A stretch of 64,000 nucleotides of DNA, from the NCBI GenBank assembly GCA_914767935.1, contig OU612043.1, forward strand, positions 117,337,690 to 117,401,689. The letters are read 5' to 3'. Under the pieces are notes generated by a model. The model was not told the origin of the DNA and did no database searches. It worked only from the letters and a program-made list of their open reading frames with translations. The DNA comes from Coremacera marginata (lineage: Eukaryota > Arthropoda > Insecta > Diptera > Sciomyzidae). The position numbers and the translations under genes were made by a program. Position 1 is the first letter of the stretch; each line of letters starts with the position of its first letter. Shown here in pieces: positions 20,603 through 31,714 of this stretch.

Positions 20603-20992
20603 CATGATCTCATATTTTTTATTTGAAAATCTGATATGCGCTTTGCGCTCTTCTTCTAATCGCATCAAAACTAATTCTTTATTCTTTTCGTTTTCAGTAT
20701 ATGAACAAACAGGCTTACGTACCTTAGATACGCTAGTGTGCGCGCCTTCCGTTAAATTCATGCCGGTCGACCCTTCTTGGTCATGTCTTTTTTCCGTAGC
20801 GTTGTGTGGCGCTGTCTTGCAGGAGGTGCACTCCCAATCAGTCGCGGAGACTTCTTCTGTCACGCCGACACACACGAAGTGAAACCAGACATCACATAAG
20901 TCGCATTGGACCATATTGTCATCGTCCGGCATTGAACAGATGCCGCAGCTGCTCTCTATAAATTCACCGGTCTTTGCATCGTGGTTGCTCAT
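20582..20992 (-). CDS. PHD-finger protein, probable BEL/Pao gag N-terminus
   Basis: The likely start is the Met in MSNHDAKTGEF (20992); an upstream in-frame Met at 21127 would add an unlikely leader. Residues ~14-65 form a C4HC3 PHD finger: CGICSMPDDDNMVQC, DLCDVWFHFVC, then WECTSC. PHD fingers bind histone tails in chromatin proteins; in BEL/Pao gag the role is unknown to me. The C-terminal ~40 residues (NKELVLMRLEEERKAHIRFS) are predicted helical or coiled coil. The frame ends inside the right-hand copy (on the minus strand) of the 120 bp direct repeat, so the gag body is missing. Confidence 0.7.
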   Translation of the reverse strand: MSNHDAKTGEFIESSCGICSMPDDDNMVQCDLCDVWFHFVCVGVTEEVSATDWECTSCKTAPHNATEKRHDQEGSTGMNLTEGAHTSVSKVRKPVCSYTENEKNKELVLMRLEEERKAHIRFSNKKYEIMKKLITI

Positions 20993-21091
20993 AATGTTTC
21001 TCTTATTTCTTGGCCTCCGCGTTGAAAAATAAGGCAGAAGTAAAATGGCTACCGCCACCTTATACAACCACAGCAAAGTTTTGAAGAATAT

Positions 21092-21214
21092 TGCAGCTGA
21101 TTCCACTTTTGCACAGCAGTTGCCCAATAAATTAAACGCGTTCTTTGTTTTGGGTCAAACAATGCTTCAAAACTATTTATTAAATTTATAAAGGTTATTA
21201 GATAGTTATTAATT
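21092..21214. repeat. ~120 bp direct repeat, copy 2
   Basis: Partner of the repeat at 20484-20602. The pair resembles short LTRs but could also be a simple duplication. Confidence 0.85.
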
Positions 21215-21535
21215 AAACTGGAAACTTACCTTTGGTTTCTTCCAACAATCCGGTGTAAAGCTTATAAATCGAGTGAATTGAAAACGTGATTTCAAGATAT
21301 TGGAATTGCCATATCGATTAAAATAAAGTGACAGTAGAATATCAGCGTAATGGTCAGCCCGACAAGCTTGCTTGACGGCTTGTTGGAAAGGACCAAAGGT
21401 AAAGTAATCTTACAAAGTTCAAGGTAAAAGAATTCAGTAATAATTAAAAGTAAAATAAAGTAGTAAATTATTTATAAAATAAATGATAATACATTAAAGT
21501 TGAAAATGCTTTGTATGATGACGGCGAATGTGTAA

Positions 21536-22790
21536 CAGAGGGTATTCTAGAGTCTGAGATAATTGCAGAACTTGTTACGGAGGTGTGTCGAGAAGTAAGA
21601 GCTACGCTTGATCAGTCTATAGCTCAGCAGGTTCAGGATGGCATTCAAAAAGGTTAAGCCGAGATGATGAAGCAAATGCACATTATGCTCCAGCCAACAA
21701 TAAATGCCAGGAACCAAACATGGACTAGCTCGAATCAAGGAGATCGAAAATATGAAGAAAACAATTATCAGCGTCAAACAGCGTATTCAGCAGAGTCACA
21801 TCCAGCACAGATCGAGCAACAACAACGACGAAACTCAGGAGGCCATAGACAAGGGCCGCCTCAACCAACAGCAACATTCGATTAGAGGTTTATCGATGAC
21901 GACGTCCAACGAAACCGATTTGGTTCACACCATGAGAGGCACATGCCGAATTTCGGGTGAATTAAGGTCAGTAAATGTGGCCTTACATTCGATGGTCGCA
22001 GTGGAGGTACCTCTGTCGAAGATTTTGTGTTTCGACAAGAGCACCTTCAATAACAATATGGATGCAGCTGGAATGAACTCATGAGGGATTTTCACCTACT
22101 TTTGAGCGGAGAAGCGAAAGATTGGTACTGGCTATACGTCAAAGCAAATAATGTAAACAATTGGCAAACCTTGCGTAACGCACTCTTGAGATAGTATCGC
22201 ACTAGCCGATCCAACTTTGAGGTGATGAGGAATCTCGTCGTACGGAAGCAGCAGCCCGGTGAGTCGTACCACAATTTGAAATGATCAGAATAATAAAAAG
22301 AAACCTGAGAGAGAACGTAGCCCGTATGGTGTATTCTATTGCGGTGTATTCGGTTGAACATTTGCGTGAGGAGTGCAATTAAGTCGAGCGGAGTTTTCCA
22401 AGTCGCGACGTCCGTATGCCGCAACAACCAATCCAAAGATTCAATCGCCATATGAGTGAAGTAGCCATCGAGAGTGAGCAAGAGGTCGAAAATGATGAAA
22501 TTGACGTTGAAGAGTTGACAGTGGACCCGCAGGGGACCAGTTTGCGACAGCAACAACTACCCACCAGAGTGTTGACCTGTTGAAACTGCCGTCTGCCGGG
22601 TCACACGTTTAGAGACTTGTCGTTGACACAGAACATATTCTGTTTTAAATGTGGTCGACCGAAGGTAATAACACCAAAATATCCGGAGTGTAGTCCGGGC
22701 AACCAGCAACGGAACGTGATGACAGCGGGAGTTACACGCTCCAAGCAGAATCCCGTGGAGGAGCTACAATAAAGACCAGCAAAGGTGCAG
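21536..22790 (+). pseudogene. Gypsy-type gag (degenerate)
   Basis: A Gln-rich N-terminal part (21640-21885) is followed by matrix/capsid-like segments with stops: GLTFDG.. and VEDFVFRQEHLQ near 21990-22050, then MRDFHLLLSGEAKDWYWLYV (22080), LRNALL (22170), SNFEVMRNLVVRKQQPGESY (22210). A nucleocapsid with two zinc-knuckle-like motifs follows: CRLPGHTFRD (22588) and FCFKCGRPKVITPK (22638). Gag packages the RNA of the element. At least six in-frame stops show it is dead. The inverted copy encodes the same blocks. Confidence 0.8.
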
Positions 22791-23061
22791 CTGATGAAAT
22801 TAGTAGCAACAATAACGAATGAGAAGCGGAAAAATCTAAAAACATAGAAAAAATTAATATCTTAAAGCGAATAGGCGATTGCAATGGAAATAAAAATAAG
22901 TTAAAAACTATCAACAAATAGAAGAAAGAATTCATCAATATTACAAAGCCAGGCAAAGAGTCTTCAGCGATGGTGAGCTAAGAGGTAGGAGAGAGGTTTC
23001 GAAAAGAGTCCAGCGGACAAGGGAAAGCTTTGCCAGGAAAAAACTTATACGCAAACAAATC

Positions 23062-23330
23062 GTGGAAGCAGTCAGCAAAGCCGACGAAAATGATCCAAGA
23101 GCTTACGCAGACATCGTGGTGCAAGGAAAAACGATTCGAGGGCTGCTGGACACAGGTGCGTCAGTATGCATATTAGGTCGTGGGTGTAGAGAGATGGTAG
23201 AAGATTTGAACGCGGAGGTGATTTCTTTCTTTTCAGTCGTGAAGACAGCGAGCAGACGTCAGCATACCGTTATGGGCAAAGTAAAATTGTCAGTGCGATA
23301 TGAAGATAAAGAGGAGAACATATTATTCAA
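23062..23330 (+). pseudogene. Gypsy-type retroviral-like aspartic protease, cut by a LINE
   Basis: IRGLLDTGASVCILG (about 23130) is the aspartic protease active site, followed by a VKLSVRYEDKEENILF segment. The frame is interrupted at 23331 by the LINE's reverse-complement poly(A) (T-run) and resumes near 26965 with YLEQNVYLGVDF, the normal continuation. Confidence 0.85.
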
Positions 23331-23341
23331 TTTTTTTTTTT

Positions 23342-26212
23342 AGACTTAACCAGCACTCAGGGGATGCCCCCTATAAATGCGAAAGCATAGTGTTGATTCG
23401 GAAGACGGGTGATAGTTAGTTGGAGGGTGGAAAGATGGAGTAGTGTCGGTGAAGATTTGATTTAAATTTACACAGATTGAAACTGCCGGGAAACACGATC
23501 GCAGGGAGATTGTTCCACAATCTTACTGAGCGACCGAAGAACGAATTTCTCAGTAATGCGATGTTCTATTGGGCAAAGTTGCAATGGTAAAGGGATGGGC
23601 TTGGAGAGCTGCCCGAGTGGACCTAGGAAACACACGAGCTGGTGGCGTCAGGCCATGTATCTCCCTTGAACTCTTCCCATGGTAGTACCTGTACAGAAGG
23701 CTTAGGCAACCAACATTGCGACGATGCCCAAGAGAGTTGAGAAAGATGAAATATTTCCATCACCTATCAAATATATCGCACGTCTTTGAATACGGTCCAG
23801 AAGCTCCAAATATGATCATGAAGCCCCTGCCCAAATGTGCGAATTGTACTTAATTTTCGGACTAATATATGAGGGTCAGATCAAACAAAGATCAGATGGA
23901 GTGAAGTATTTCTTTCACCGTTTTGAAAAACCAAGGCACTTGGCTGCTTCTTTTAACACATCAAAAATGTGATCATTCCACCGAAGATCTGCTTGTATTG
24001 ATATGCCTAGAACGTCAAGAGCATCTGACTCCGTAAGATCTACACCGTTCATATTGAGGGGAGCTAAGGGGCAATTGATTCGCTTGTGGGTTAACAGACA
24101 ACACTGGGTCTTGCTAGCTTTAAATTATACTCTATTAGCAAGACCCTACTCAGAGATTTTTCCCAAGTCATTATTAAGTGTGTCATTCATATGTTGCCTC
24201 TTCTTCTCAATCTCCAAAGAGCTCGGGCGTTTTTTAAATGAATATGATTGGCAAATGCCGCTGTCATCCGCAAACGAATGAATTGGGTTGTGAGTCAATC
24301 ACAGAAGTTCGTTAATAAAAACCAGGAACAAAATTGGCGATAGAAATGAGCCCTGCGGTGCATCTGCGTTGATGGCGTGCTTTCTGGAGGATATGCCGTC
24401 AATTTCAACATGGATCGTACGATTCATAAGAAAGCACGTGATCAACCGAGCAAAGTTAGCACCGACACGATACGCAATTAGTTAAGACACGAGCGCTTTA
24501 TGCCACACTCGGTCAAACGCCTTTGAAATATCTAGAGCAACAACTCTGCTCTCACCGAATAAGTGAACGCATTGGTTTCCTTTTTTTAGTTAAGAACGCC
24601 ATAAGGTCACCAGTAGAGCGGGCCCTACGAAAACAATATTGACGGTCACAAAGCAATTCATTGTGCTCCAGATAGTTCATAAGGTTGAAGTTAATTACGC
24701 TCTCCATAACTTTGGCCAGCGTAGAGCATATCGCTATGGCTCGGTAGTTAGCAGGGATCATGGCATCGGCCCTTTTTTGGTACCGGATGGACCCTTGCGA
24801 CCTTCCAACAATATGGAAATACTCCTGTCCTGTAGGAGATGTTAAACAGGTTACGCAAAGGCCGAGCCAGATTAGAAGCACACGCTTTAAGCACAAGTAG
24901 TGGTATGCCATCTGGACCAAAGGCTCCTGCTTTACACAAGACGTTCTTTCAACGAAAGGCAGTGGCGGATTGCTTGCTGGGATTGAGGAGTTGTGTGCAA
25001 AAAATCCGGCCAACCGGTTCGCTTTATCAGCTGAGTCCGTGAGGATTTGATCATCTTGTAAAAGAGTTGGAATAGTCGATGACGTCTGATTCTTTACTCT
25101 TTTAACAAATGACCAAGTTTTTGCTCCCTTTGGGGCAGAGAAGAACCTGTTCTCTGATGCGAGTTTCGTGAAAAAACCTTACGCGTTTTAAAATTGCAGT
25201 ACAGCGATTCCTAGCCTCAATGCGAAGTCTTTTCGTATCGGCATTCTTATCAGAGCGCCAATTCTGAAAGGCTTCCTCTTTGGACCTGACTGCAATCGTG
25301 TAAGTCTCATTAAACCATGAGTGATCTTTTGGTTTGATGCTTCTCATCTTATTGGGGATGAAAGACCACATACCTAATAAGATAGTTTTTTTGCACCATA
25401 ACAGTCGAGGCATTCACATTTCTGAAGTTGCGATACAAATTATTTAGCGCAGTCCAGTTTGCTCTTCCATAAAACCATGCAGTCCTTTTCGGGGCTTCAG
25501 GCGTAGAGGTGCGAAGGTTAGAATATGGAAAACAGCGTAGATGGTGCAATGGTTCGAATTACCAAGAGGTGCGTTGACACTCACATCATATTTTTCATGA
25601 TGCGAAGTCAGAAAAAGGTCTAAGATGTTATGGCTATGCAGATCACTTCTTGGAAAAAAAGTTGGTTCCTTCACTAGTTGAATCATTTGGTTCGATTCAG
25701 CAAAAAGCTCAACATATTGCCCTTCAGGTGTTGTTTGGCCTGAGTGGCATAACCAAGCCAAGTTGTGGACATTGAAATCGCCAGCTACAACGATTTTACT
25801 ATCAGGGAACAACACCAAAATGTGCGATATTGAATCAGAGAGAGAGTCTAGTTTGTTAAAGTAGGCTCCCTCCCTAAATTTGGACTTCTATAGACGTAGC
25901 AGAAATGTAGCAAGTGCGAGCGGACTCTGAATCTAACCCACATAGAGCTAAATTCCGGATCGGTCAGGCCCACACTCCGTTGGCACTGATACGCTACAAT
26001 GGCAAGGTACAATGGAACAATGGCAGTAAGTGATACCCAGGAATATTAAAATCCAGTGGATCTGCATCTTCGCTCACCTGGGTCTCACTTAATGCCATTG
26101 TTTGAGGCCTATGAAGAGTACAATATGCATAGACCGAGAAGAAATTCGCCCTCAGTCCACGTATATTGCAAAAATCTATACGAAAATGACTCGACATTCT
26201 CGAACCGTGCAA
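23342..26212 (-). pseudogene. LINE ORF2: endonuclease and reverse transcriptase (broken)
   Basis: Starts around 26212 with FRIDFCNIRGLRANF and ALSETQVSED, the start of an apurinic-type endonuclease. KIVVAGDFNVHNLAWLCHSG (25800) and APLGNSNHCTIY (25560) are further endonuclease motifs. The reverse transcriptase follows: AFGPDGIPLLVLKACASN (24925), HPVPKKG (24780), IPANYRAIAICSTLAKVMES (24765), CDRQYCFRRARSTGDL (24640), LDISKAFDRVWHKALVS (24535), PQGSFLSPILFLVFINELL (about 24350) and FADDSG (about 24270), where the usual catalytic YADD Tyr is Phe. Frames change at least four times. It would reverse-transcribe its own RNA at a nicked target. Confidence 0.85.
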
Positions 26213-26387
26213 ATGTTAAATAAATAGGGCAAAAAGGTAAATAGTTACAACTGATAATTGAGATTAAACTCTGTGGACATAAATATGTGCAAAGGCCAGT
26301 GTTATGCCTTCACCTTAGCACAACTCTGCCCACAGTGCAACCTCACTTACAGCCGCAACTAATCGGAGAGGATGGAGGAGTTGACGG

Positions 26388-26640
26388 ACACGAAAAAAAC
26401 AACAATTACTTACGCGGCGAAGAGCATCGAAAAGCCCTTCGCGTGATCAGCTAAAAAAACATTGACTGCAGCTTAATGTTGTTGTTGCTGCTGGCTGCAC
26501 TCAGCAAAGCTAATTTCAGATGACGATTATGATGTTGTTGTTGTTGTTGTTGATGCTGTTTTTAATGTTATTATTGTGTTGATGCTGTTGTTGTTATTTT
26601 TGCTTTGAGACTGTTTGTAATCGTTGCTTTGTTTTAGTTT
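26388..26640 (-). repeat. GTT-rich microsatellite region in the LINE 5' part
   Basis: Runs of GTT on the plus strand (CAA on the LINE sense strand), for example TTGTTGTTGTTGTTGTTGAT near 26540. Possibly part of a degraded Gln/Asn-rich ORF1 or 5' UTR. Confidence 0.6.
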
Positions 26641-26765
26641 TTTTTTCAATTGCTCAGCTCTTAATTTTTTTTTTTCATATGCAATTATTTTTTAAGAACA
26701 CTAAGCACTCGAAACAAGACAACCGACGGACATTAATTTTCGACATACGATTAGGGCTCGAATTA

Positions 26766-26960
26766 TGCAATTATTTTATTTTTTATTTTATTTAACAAAA
26801 GCCGACGGAACAAGAACACAAGGACGGATGAGCGGCACATCTCCTTGTTTTATTTTCTTTCCTTATTATTTTTTATTTTATTTAACAAAAGCCGACGGAA
26901 CAAAAGACAAGAACACGGGGACGGACGAGCGGCACTGCTGTACCCTGTCAATGCACGATC
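26766..26960 (-). repeat. Two ~100 bp tandem repeats at the LINE 5' end
   Basis: Both units contain TTATTTAACAAAAGCCGACG, a GGAACAA.. segment and GGACGGA(T/C)GAGCGGCAC. Tandem 5' UTR units are promoter modules in several LINE families (general knowledge). Confidence 0.7.
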
Positions 26961-26964
26961 ACTA

Positions 26965-28565
26965 CTCCAATATTTATCTTCATACTTAGAGCAAAACGTG
27001 TACCTTGGAGTCGATTTTGGAGAGCATTTCAGCTGGCCACAGATGTGATTGGAGTGGCTGAGCTAAGCATAGAAGAGGTAGCTGAGCACTTCGAAACAGC
27101 GAGACCCAGCACGGCGCATGAGCTGGCACTACAGCAACAAAGTCAGCTGATACAAGTGATAATGAAATTTAGAACTTTTGGGGAACATGGTCTTGGTCAA
27201 ACTAACCTAGAAAAGCATGCGATCGAGCTGATAGAGGGATCTTTACCAGTGAAAGATCGTTACTACCCTATCTCACCAGCAGTGCAGGCTATTGCTTACG
27301 AGGAAATCGACAAGATGTTAGAGCTGCGAGTGATAGTTTCTCTATCGCAAAGTCCGTTGAGCAATCTGTCAAAAATCGTGTGTAAACCAGGGAAGAATCG
27401 GTTTTGCTTGGATGCGAGGAAACTGAACGAGCGAACAGTTAAGGACGCATACCCACTGTAAAATATAGAAAGTATTCTGAGTCGTATAGATGAAACATAC
27501 TATACAAGCAGCGTGGATCTCAAATTCGCCTTCTGGCAAATTGAGTTGGACGAAGGCAGCAAGGCATACCCATCGTTCACCGTACCAGGGCAGCCACTGT
27601 ATCAATTTGCTACTATGCCGTTCGGATTGTGTAACGCCGCGCAACGTCTATGCAGACTCATGAACAAGGTTATATCAGCACACCTCAAATCCAACGTTTT
27701 CATATATTTGGATGACCTGCTTATAATCGCAGCCGATTTCGAAACACACCTGAAAGTTCTTGGCGAAGTAGCAGAGTGTCTGACAAGTGCGAATTTGACT
27801 GTTGGTTTGAAAAAGTCAATGTTCTATTTTAAAGAGCTGAAATATTTAGGCTTCATAGCAGGTGGTGGTGCACTCAAAACAGATCCTGAGAAGGTAGCAG
27901 CCATCAAACAAATTCCAATTCCACCTTCTACCCGCGAAGTGAAAAGTGTTCTCGGAACAGCTGGGTGGTATAGACTCTTCATCCAGAACTTTGCCGCAAT
28001 TTCAGCACCTCTCAGCGATACCCTGAAGAAAAGAGAAAAATCTAGCATGACTTCAGCAGCCATCGAAGAGTTCAACCGCTTAAAGCAGGCGCTCACAACA
28101 GCCCCGGTTGTGAAGCACGCGGATTTTAATAAACGATTCTGGATACAGTGCAATGCGTCAGAGATTAGCCTAGGTGCGGTGCTGTATCAGCAAGACGAAG
28201 AAAACGAAAACCCAGTCGCGTCTTATCCTCAGAAACTCAATGGCCATCAGAGAAATTACAGCGTAACGGAGAAGGAATGCTTGGCAGCAGTTTTGGCCGT
28301 GAAAATATTTCGGCCATATGTTGAAATGATGCCGTTCACAATAGTCACAGAACACGCAAGACTCAAGTGGCTTATGTCTTTGAAAGATTTGAGCGGGAAA
28401 TTAGGACGGTGGTCGCTGTAACTCCAAGCATTAGATTTTCAAATCCAACATCGGAAAGGCGCTGACAACGTCGTTGCTGACATGCTGTCACGAGCGATAG
28501 AAGAAGCAGAATTGAGTGGAGACACATTGTTTGAATTGAAGACGACCGAATTTTCGACGCAATAA
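26965..28565 (+). pseudogene. Gypsy-type reverse transcriptase and RNase H (broken)
   Basis: After YLEQNVYLGVDF a stop and frame change lead to 27045-27461 (HAIELIEGSLPVKDRYYPIS, then KNRFCLDARKLNERTVKDAY, RT block 2). A stop at 27459 is followed by 27513-28421 with LKFAFWQIELDEGSK (catalytic Asp replaced: the usual DLKxAFxQ is retained as DLKFAFWQ), TMPFGLCNAAQR, FIYLDDLLIIA (catalytic YLDD), then the RT thumb and RNase H (IQCNASEISLGAVLYQQ, where the catalytic Asp of the usual TDAS reads N). The C-terminal end GADNVVADMLSRA follows a stop at 28421. Tether and connection domains are recognisable. Dead by stops. Confidence 0.9.
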
Positions 28566-28699
28566 TATCAAGAATTGATTTATACCATTAATAATAACGA
28601 TGATAGATTACCAGATTTAAAAGTAGAAAACGGACTCAGAATTGTCATGGCAACTCTGGGTACCAGAAGGGCTAACATCGACGGTAATTTCAAAAGGAC

Positions 28700-29740
28700 A
28701 TGACCCACAAAGAATAGCAAATGGAGGAGTACGAAAACTCTTCATCGATTGCAGAAATTTTATTATTGGTCACGTATGACACAACAAGTGCGAAACTACG
28801 TGAACAATTGCCAAATATGTGAAAAGAGTAAATCGACTAACATAAAACTTAGGCCAGTAATAGGTCAAGAGGTGGTGACAGAGAGACCATTCCAGAAAAT
28901 ATATATAGATTTTTTAGAAAATACCCACGGTGTCGGAAAGGAAATGCGTAGATTTTCATAGTAATTCATCATTTTTCGAAATTTTCTCTACTTAAAGCTA
29001 TGCGAGACGCTACAGCAGCAAATGTCGTTGAGTTCCTAAAGGCGGAAGTATTTTTTAAATTCGGTGTACCGGAAGTTATTCATAGCGATAACGGCAATCA
29101 ATTTACGGCAAAAGAATTTGAGAAAATGGTAAAAATGTACAAAATCGAACACATAAGTACATTCAGTCAGTGCTGACAGCGAGGTCTTATCTTGAAGGAG
29201 ATCATCGAGACTGGGACTTATATTTGCCTGAAATCGAGTGTGCGTTGTGCAGTAACGGGTATTCATTCAGCAACGGGAGTCTTTGCACTTTTCGGCCAAA
29301 ACATGTTTTTAAGCGGCGCAGATTATAAACTGGCGCTCAAACTAAAGTCTCTTAACGAGCCGACTCTATATTTAGAAAACCGGGAGGATAGATTAGCGTG
29401 TATTCGCATAAAAGTTAAAAATAATTTGCACTCAGCATACGAAAGAAGTTCTCAGAGATATAACAAACGAAAAAGAGAAATAATATTCTATCCAGGACAG
29501 GAGGTGTAGAAACGAAATTTCGTACGAAGTGACTTCAAGCGAAATATAAACGCAAAATTTTTCAGTAAATTCAAATGGCGTGTAAGTGGAGCGGTGGGCA
29601 ATAACATGTATACACTCGAAACACTTCAAGGAAAGCCCATCGGAACTTTCCATGCAATAATCACATCTCGATATTGCGGTACATACACACAAACCTATCC
29701 TTTGCTGAACCGAGCTAAAAGAATAAGATTGGATTAAGTC
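28700..29740 (+). pseudogene. Gypsy-type integrase (broken)
   Basis: Zinc-binding end: FYYWSRMTQQVRNYVNNCQI and CEKSK (28760-28830). Catalytic core: FQKIYIDFLEN (first Asp, 28895), HSDNGNQFTAKEF (second Asp, 29070); the Glu region is lost behind a stop near 29175 and a frame change. The 29192-29509 frame carries the core end and ENREDRLACIRIKVKNNLHS, QRYNKRKR and YPGQEV (C-terminal SH3-like domain), followed after a stop by a chromodomain-less tail to about 29740. Confidence 0.85.
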
Positions 29741-30542
29741 TTAAGTTGTAATCAGATCTGACATCAAGGTAGGCAAAAGGAGTCAGCACTAAAGGTCAAG
29801 GAGTTTAATTTGTGGTCAGAATCGGAAAAATAGGTCCTACTTTTTGCGGATGTAAAATGAACGCACATCTAATGAAGACAGTCTTTTCAAAACCAATGCA
29901 AAACTGGCAAGAAAAGATTCAAAATGTTATGCTCTGGATATAAAAAAAAAATGTTTTTTTTAATAGTCGTCGAAACGAAACTATATAGGCACTAAAAACT
30001 TTTTTCTACTGCTCGGGTTGTAGCTTGTGAGACAACAGGTTACACCAATATAGAATCGGTGAGGTAAAATTTTCTGTTGATGATTTCTTGTGTAAAGCGA
30101 GTAAGTGGATTCAAATAAGAATAAATGTTTGAAGTATAAACATAGAAAAAAAGAGGGTTAATACTCACGAAAGATACCAGCCAAAATAAATTCCTTCAAA
30201 GCGCTGAAAATGGCAATGTCAACCGAGACAGCGAAAAGTTATTCGTCATTTGACCAACAGTATGCGAGCATGTAAAGAAAAAAGAAAAATCACAACAGAG
30301 TAAAACAACTTAAATAAAAATGTTTAAATTTTGGTATACTTTCCGGCTTGTGTAGAACAGGATCCGAAATATGAAAAAATGTAATAAAGGAATTGTGTTT
30401 CTTAAAGAAAAAGGAAGGTAGCCCAGCTAGCGAGGTAGAGCTTAAGACTCTAGATCTCAGGGTGGGCGGAAGCATATGTTGGGCGGGGTGAAATAAGAAA
30501 TTTAATTAATTGAAGAACAAATTACATCCCGCACACGTCAGA
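29741..30542 (+). other. 3' region of the gypsy-type element and flank, no gene
   Basis: No open frame with family support. An AATAAAGG near 30382 could be a polyadenylation signal in a degraded 3' LTR, but no matching 5' LTR was found, so I leave the boundary open. Confidence 0.4.
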
Positions 30543-31252
30543 GTTTTGTTGCGTGTCGAGTTTTGGGCCTAGAAAAAAAGCGAACACCTGAATGCGGACA
30601 TGACCAACAGGTCAGCGGAGCAATCGGTGGCTACAGATGTAGGTCGACGCCTGGCTAGAGTATGTATGACATGTCGCAGGTTTTGTAAAATCGCAATTAA
30701 AAGTAGTATTGAATTACTCAATAACTTGACTGTCAATTTAATTCGAACTCGTACAGATGATAAAAAGGACAAAGGAAAAAGCTAGTGGTTTTCGAATCCT
30801 GTGATTCACAAATTGAATCGCTAAACAAATAACGATGCAAATATTTTGAACCAAGAGTAAAATAAAATTTACAAAAGGAAAGCGGAAATATAAAGGTATT
30901 CAAATTCAATTCGGTTATTAAAAATCAAGGAACGTACAGTCTTACAACGAACAAATACGACATTATGTTACTCATCATAAAAAAAGAAAAAAAAATTAAT
31001 TTTTATGAAGAATTGTCGTATGTGATAGTTCTTCAAACATGAGATATTTAGGCTATTGAAAGTTCGAGTACGCAGGCCTGTTTAATTTACGATTTGTATT
31101 TTTACGCCAACTTACTTAAGAGTATTATTCCTTGATGTTGTTTTGCATGCAAACGCAGATACACGGAAATGAAAGTGGCCTTTGGACGTGAATTTGTGTG
31201 TCTCGTATTTTTATGCTATATCTACAACATATGCAGATACATGACAAGGGGC

Positions 31253-31565
31253 TCACAGTTTCAAACTTGGCAAATGGTACGAATACGCCTGGTTAATAAA
31301 CGTTAAAACTATGGATAGCCACATGTATGTGCGGAGTAAAAGGTAAACACGGATGACACAGGCACCGTCGTCAGCCGTCTGTTGGAGAATGTAGAAGAGC
31401 AGTACCAGCGTGCCGCCAAACAGATGAAGAGCATAAAAGACAAGCCGATACCCCATGCCCCCAATGATGTAGGAGAACTCAGAATTGCGACTCGCCTTCG
31501 CAGCACTTAGGTAGAACAGTGGCGCCGCCGCCAACAGAACAACGACAGATGAACCATGGTGATTC
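31253..31565 (-). CDS. Terminal exon of an unrecognised multi-pass membrane protein, copy B
   Basis: A minus-strand exon after an acceptor-like TTGCGCGCAG, open to a stop at 31253-31255; splice phase leaves one base of the first codon. The ~103 residues contain three hydrophobic segments: SSVVVLLAAAPLFYLSAA, YRLVFYALHLFGGTLVLLFY, and YLLLRTYMWLSIVLTFINQ, separated by short polar loops (KASRNSEFSY; QQTADDGACVIR), and end in a short polar tail. Substitutions versus copy A are partly conservative, suggesting past coding constraint. I do not recognise the family. The upstream exon is not identified; a conserved donor-like GTGTGAGTGAGT lies about 1.2 kb upstream on the minus strand. Functional status is unknown. 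Confidence 0.5.
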
Positions 31566-31714
31566 CTGCGCGCAATAAATATTTTATGCATGTAGTTTTA
31601 CACGTGGTTGCATTGAAGCAATTTATTGGTTGCATACAAATCGATAAAAACACGAAAAAGCACAATTTTTGTTAAATTTCAATTAAATAAACATTCAATT
31701 GCAACTAGTTAACT

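Larger units (their letters stand above)
20484..21535 (-). mobile_element. BEL/Pao-type fragment with PHD-finger gag start, inserted in the gypsy leader
   Basis: Relative to the inverted gypsy copy this block is extra. Its flanks read GAGGATATT on the left and GAGGGTATT on the right, a likely imperfect duplication. It carries a minus-strand PHD-finger ORF bracketed by two ~120 bp direct repeats, and minus-strand sequence before the first repeat with a donor-like AAAGGTAAGT. A PHD finger followed by a basic/acidic helix at the start of gag is a feature I associate with BEL/Pao elements of flies. No reverse transcriptase is present. Confidence 0.6.
23331..26964 (-). mobile_element. Jockey/CR1-type LINE inserted in the gypsy pol, minus strand
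   Basis: The T-run at 23330-23341 is the poly(A) tail on the minus strand. The gypsy protease frame stops exactly there and resumes at about 26965. Short similar flanks (ATTCAAT and CTCCAAT) may be an imperfect target duplication. Endonuclease and reverse transcriptase are present. The 5' end on the minus strand has two ~100 bp tandem repeats (26766-26960) and a GTT-rich microsatellite. About 3.6 kb, nearly full length but mutated. Confidence 0.85.
16830..30330 (+). mobile_element. Degenerate gypsy-type LTR element, leader-gag-pol, with nested insertions
   Basis: Gag, protease, reverse transcriptase, RNase H and integrase segments appear in gypsy order on the plus strand, all broken by stops or frameshifts. 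A second copy of the leader and gag lies inverted at 40723-43620. Nested insertions are a BEL-type PHD fragment (20484-21535) and a minus-strand LINE (23331-26964). I could not identify a pair of LTRs. The left boundary coincides with the outer end of the long-TIR element, and the 3' boundary near 30.3 kb is approximate. Confidence 0.8.

Noticed and set aside
26388..26640. Polyglutamine host gene exon
   Set aside because: GTT/CAA microsatellite inside the LINE 5' part with stops; no open frame of useful length.
12692..29740. Interpretation as one giant Polinton/Maverick with long TIRs
   Set aside because: No polymerase B, packaging ATPase or capsid genes; the internal content is separable into a small transposase gene and a gypsy-type element.
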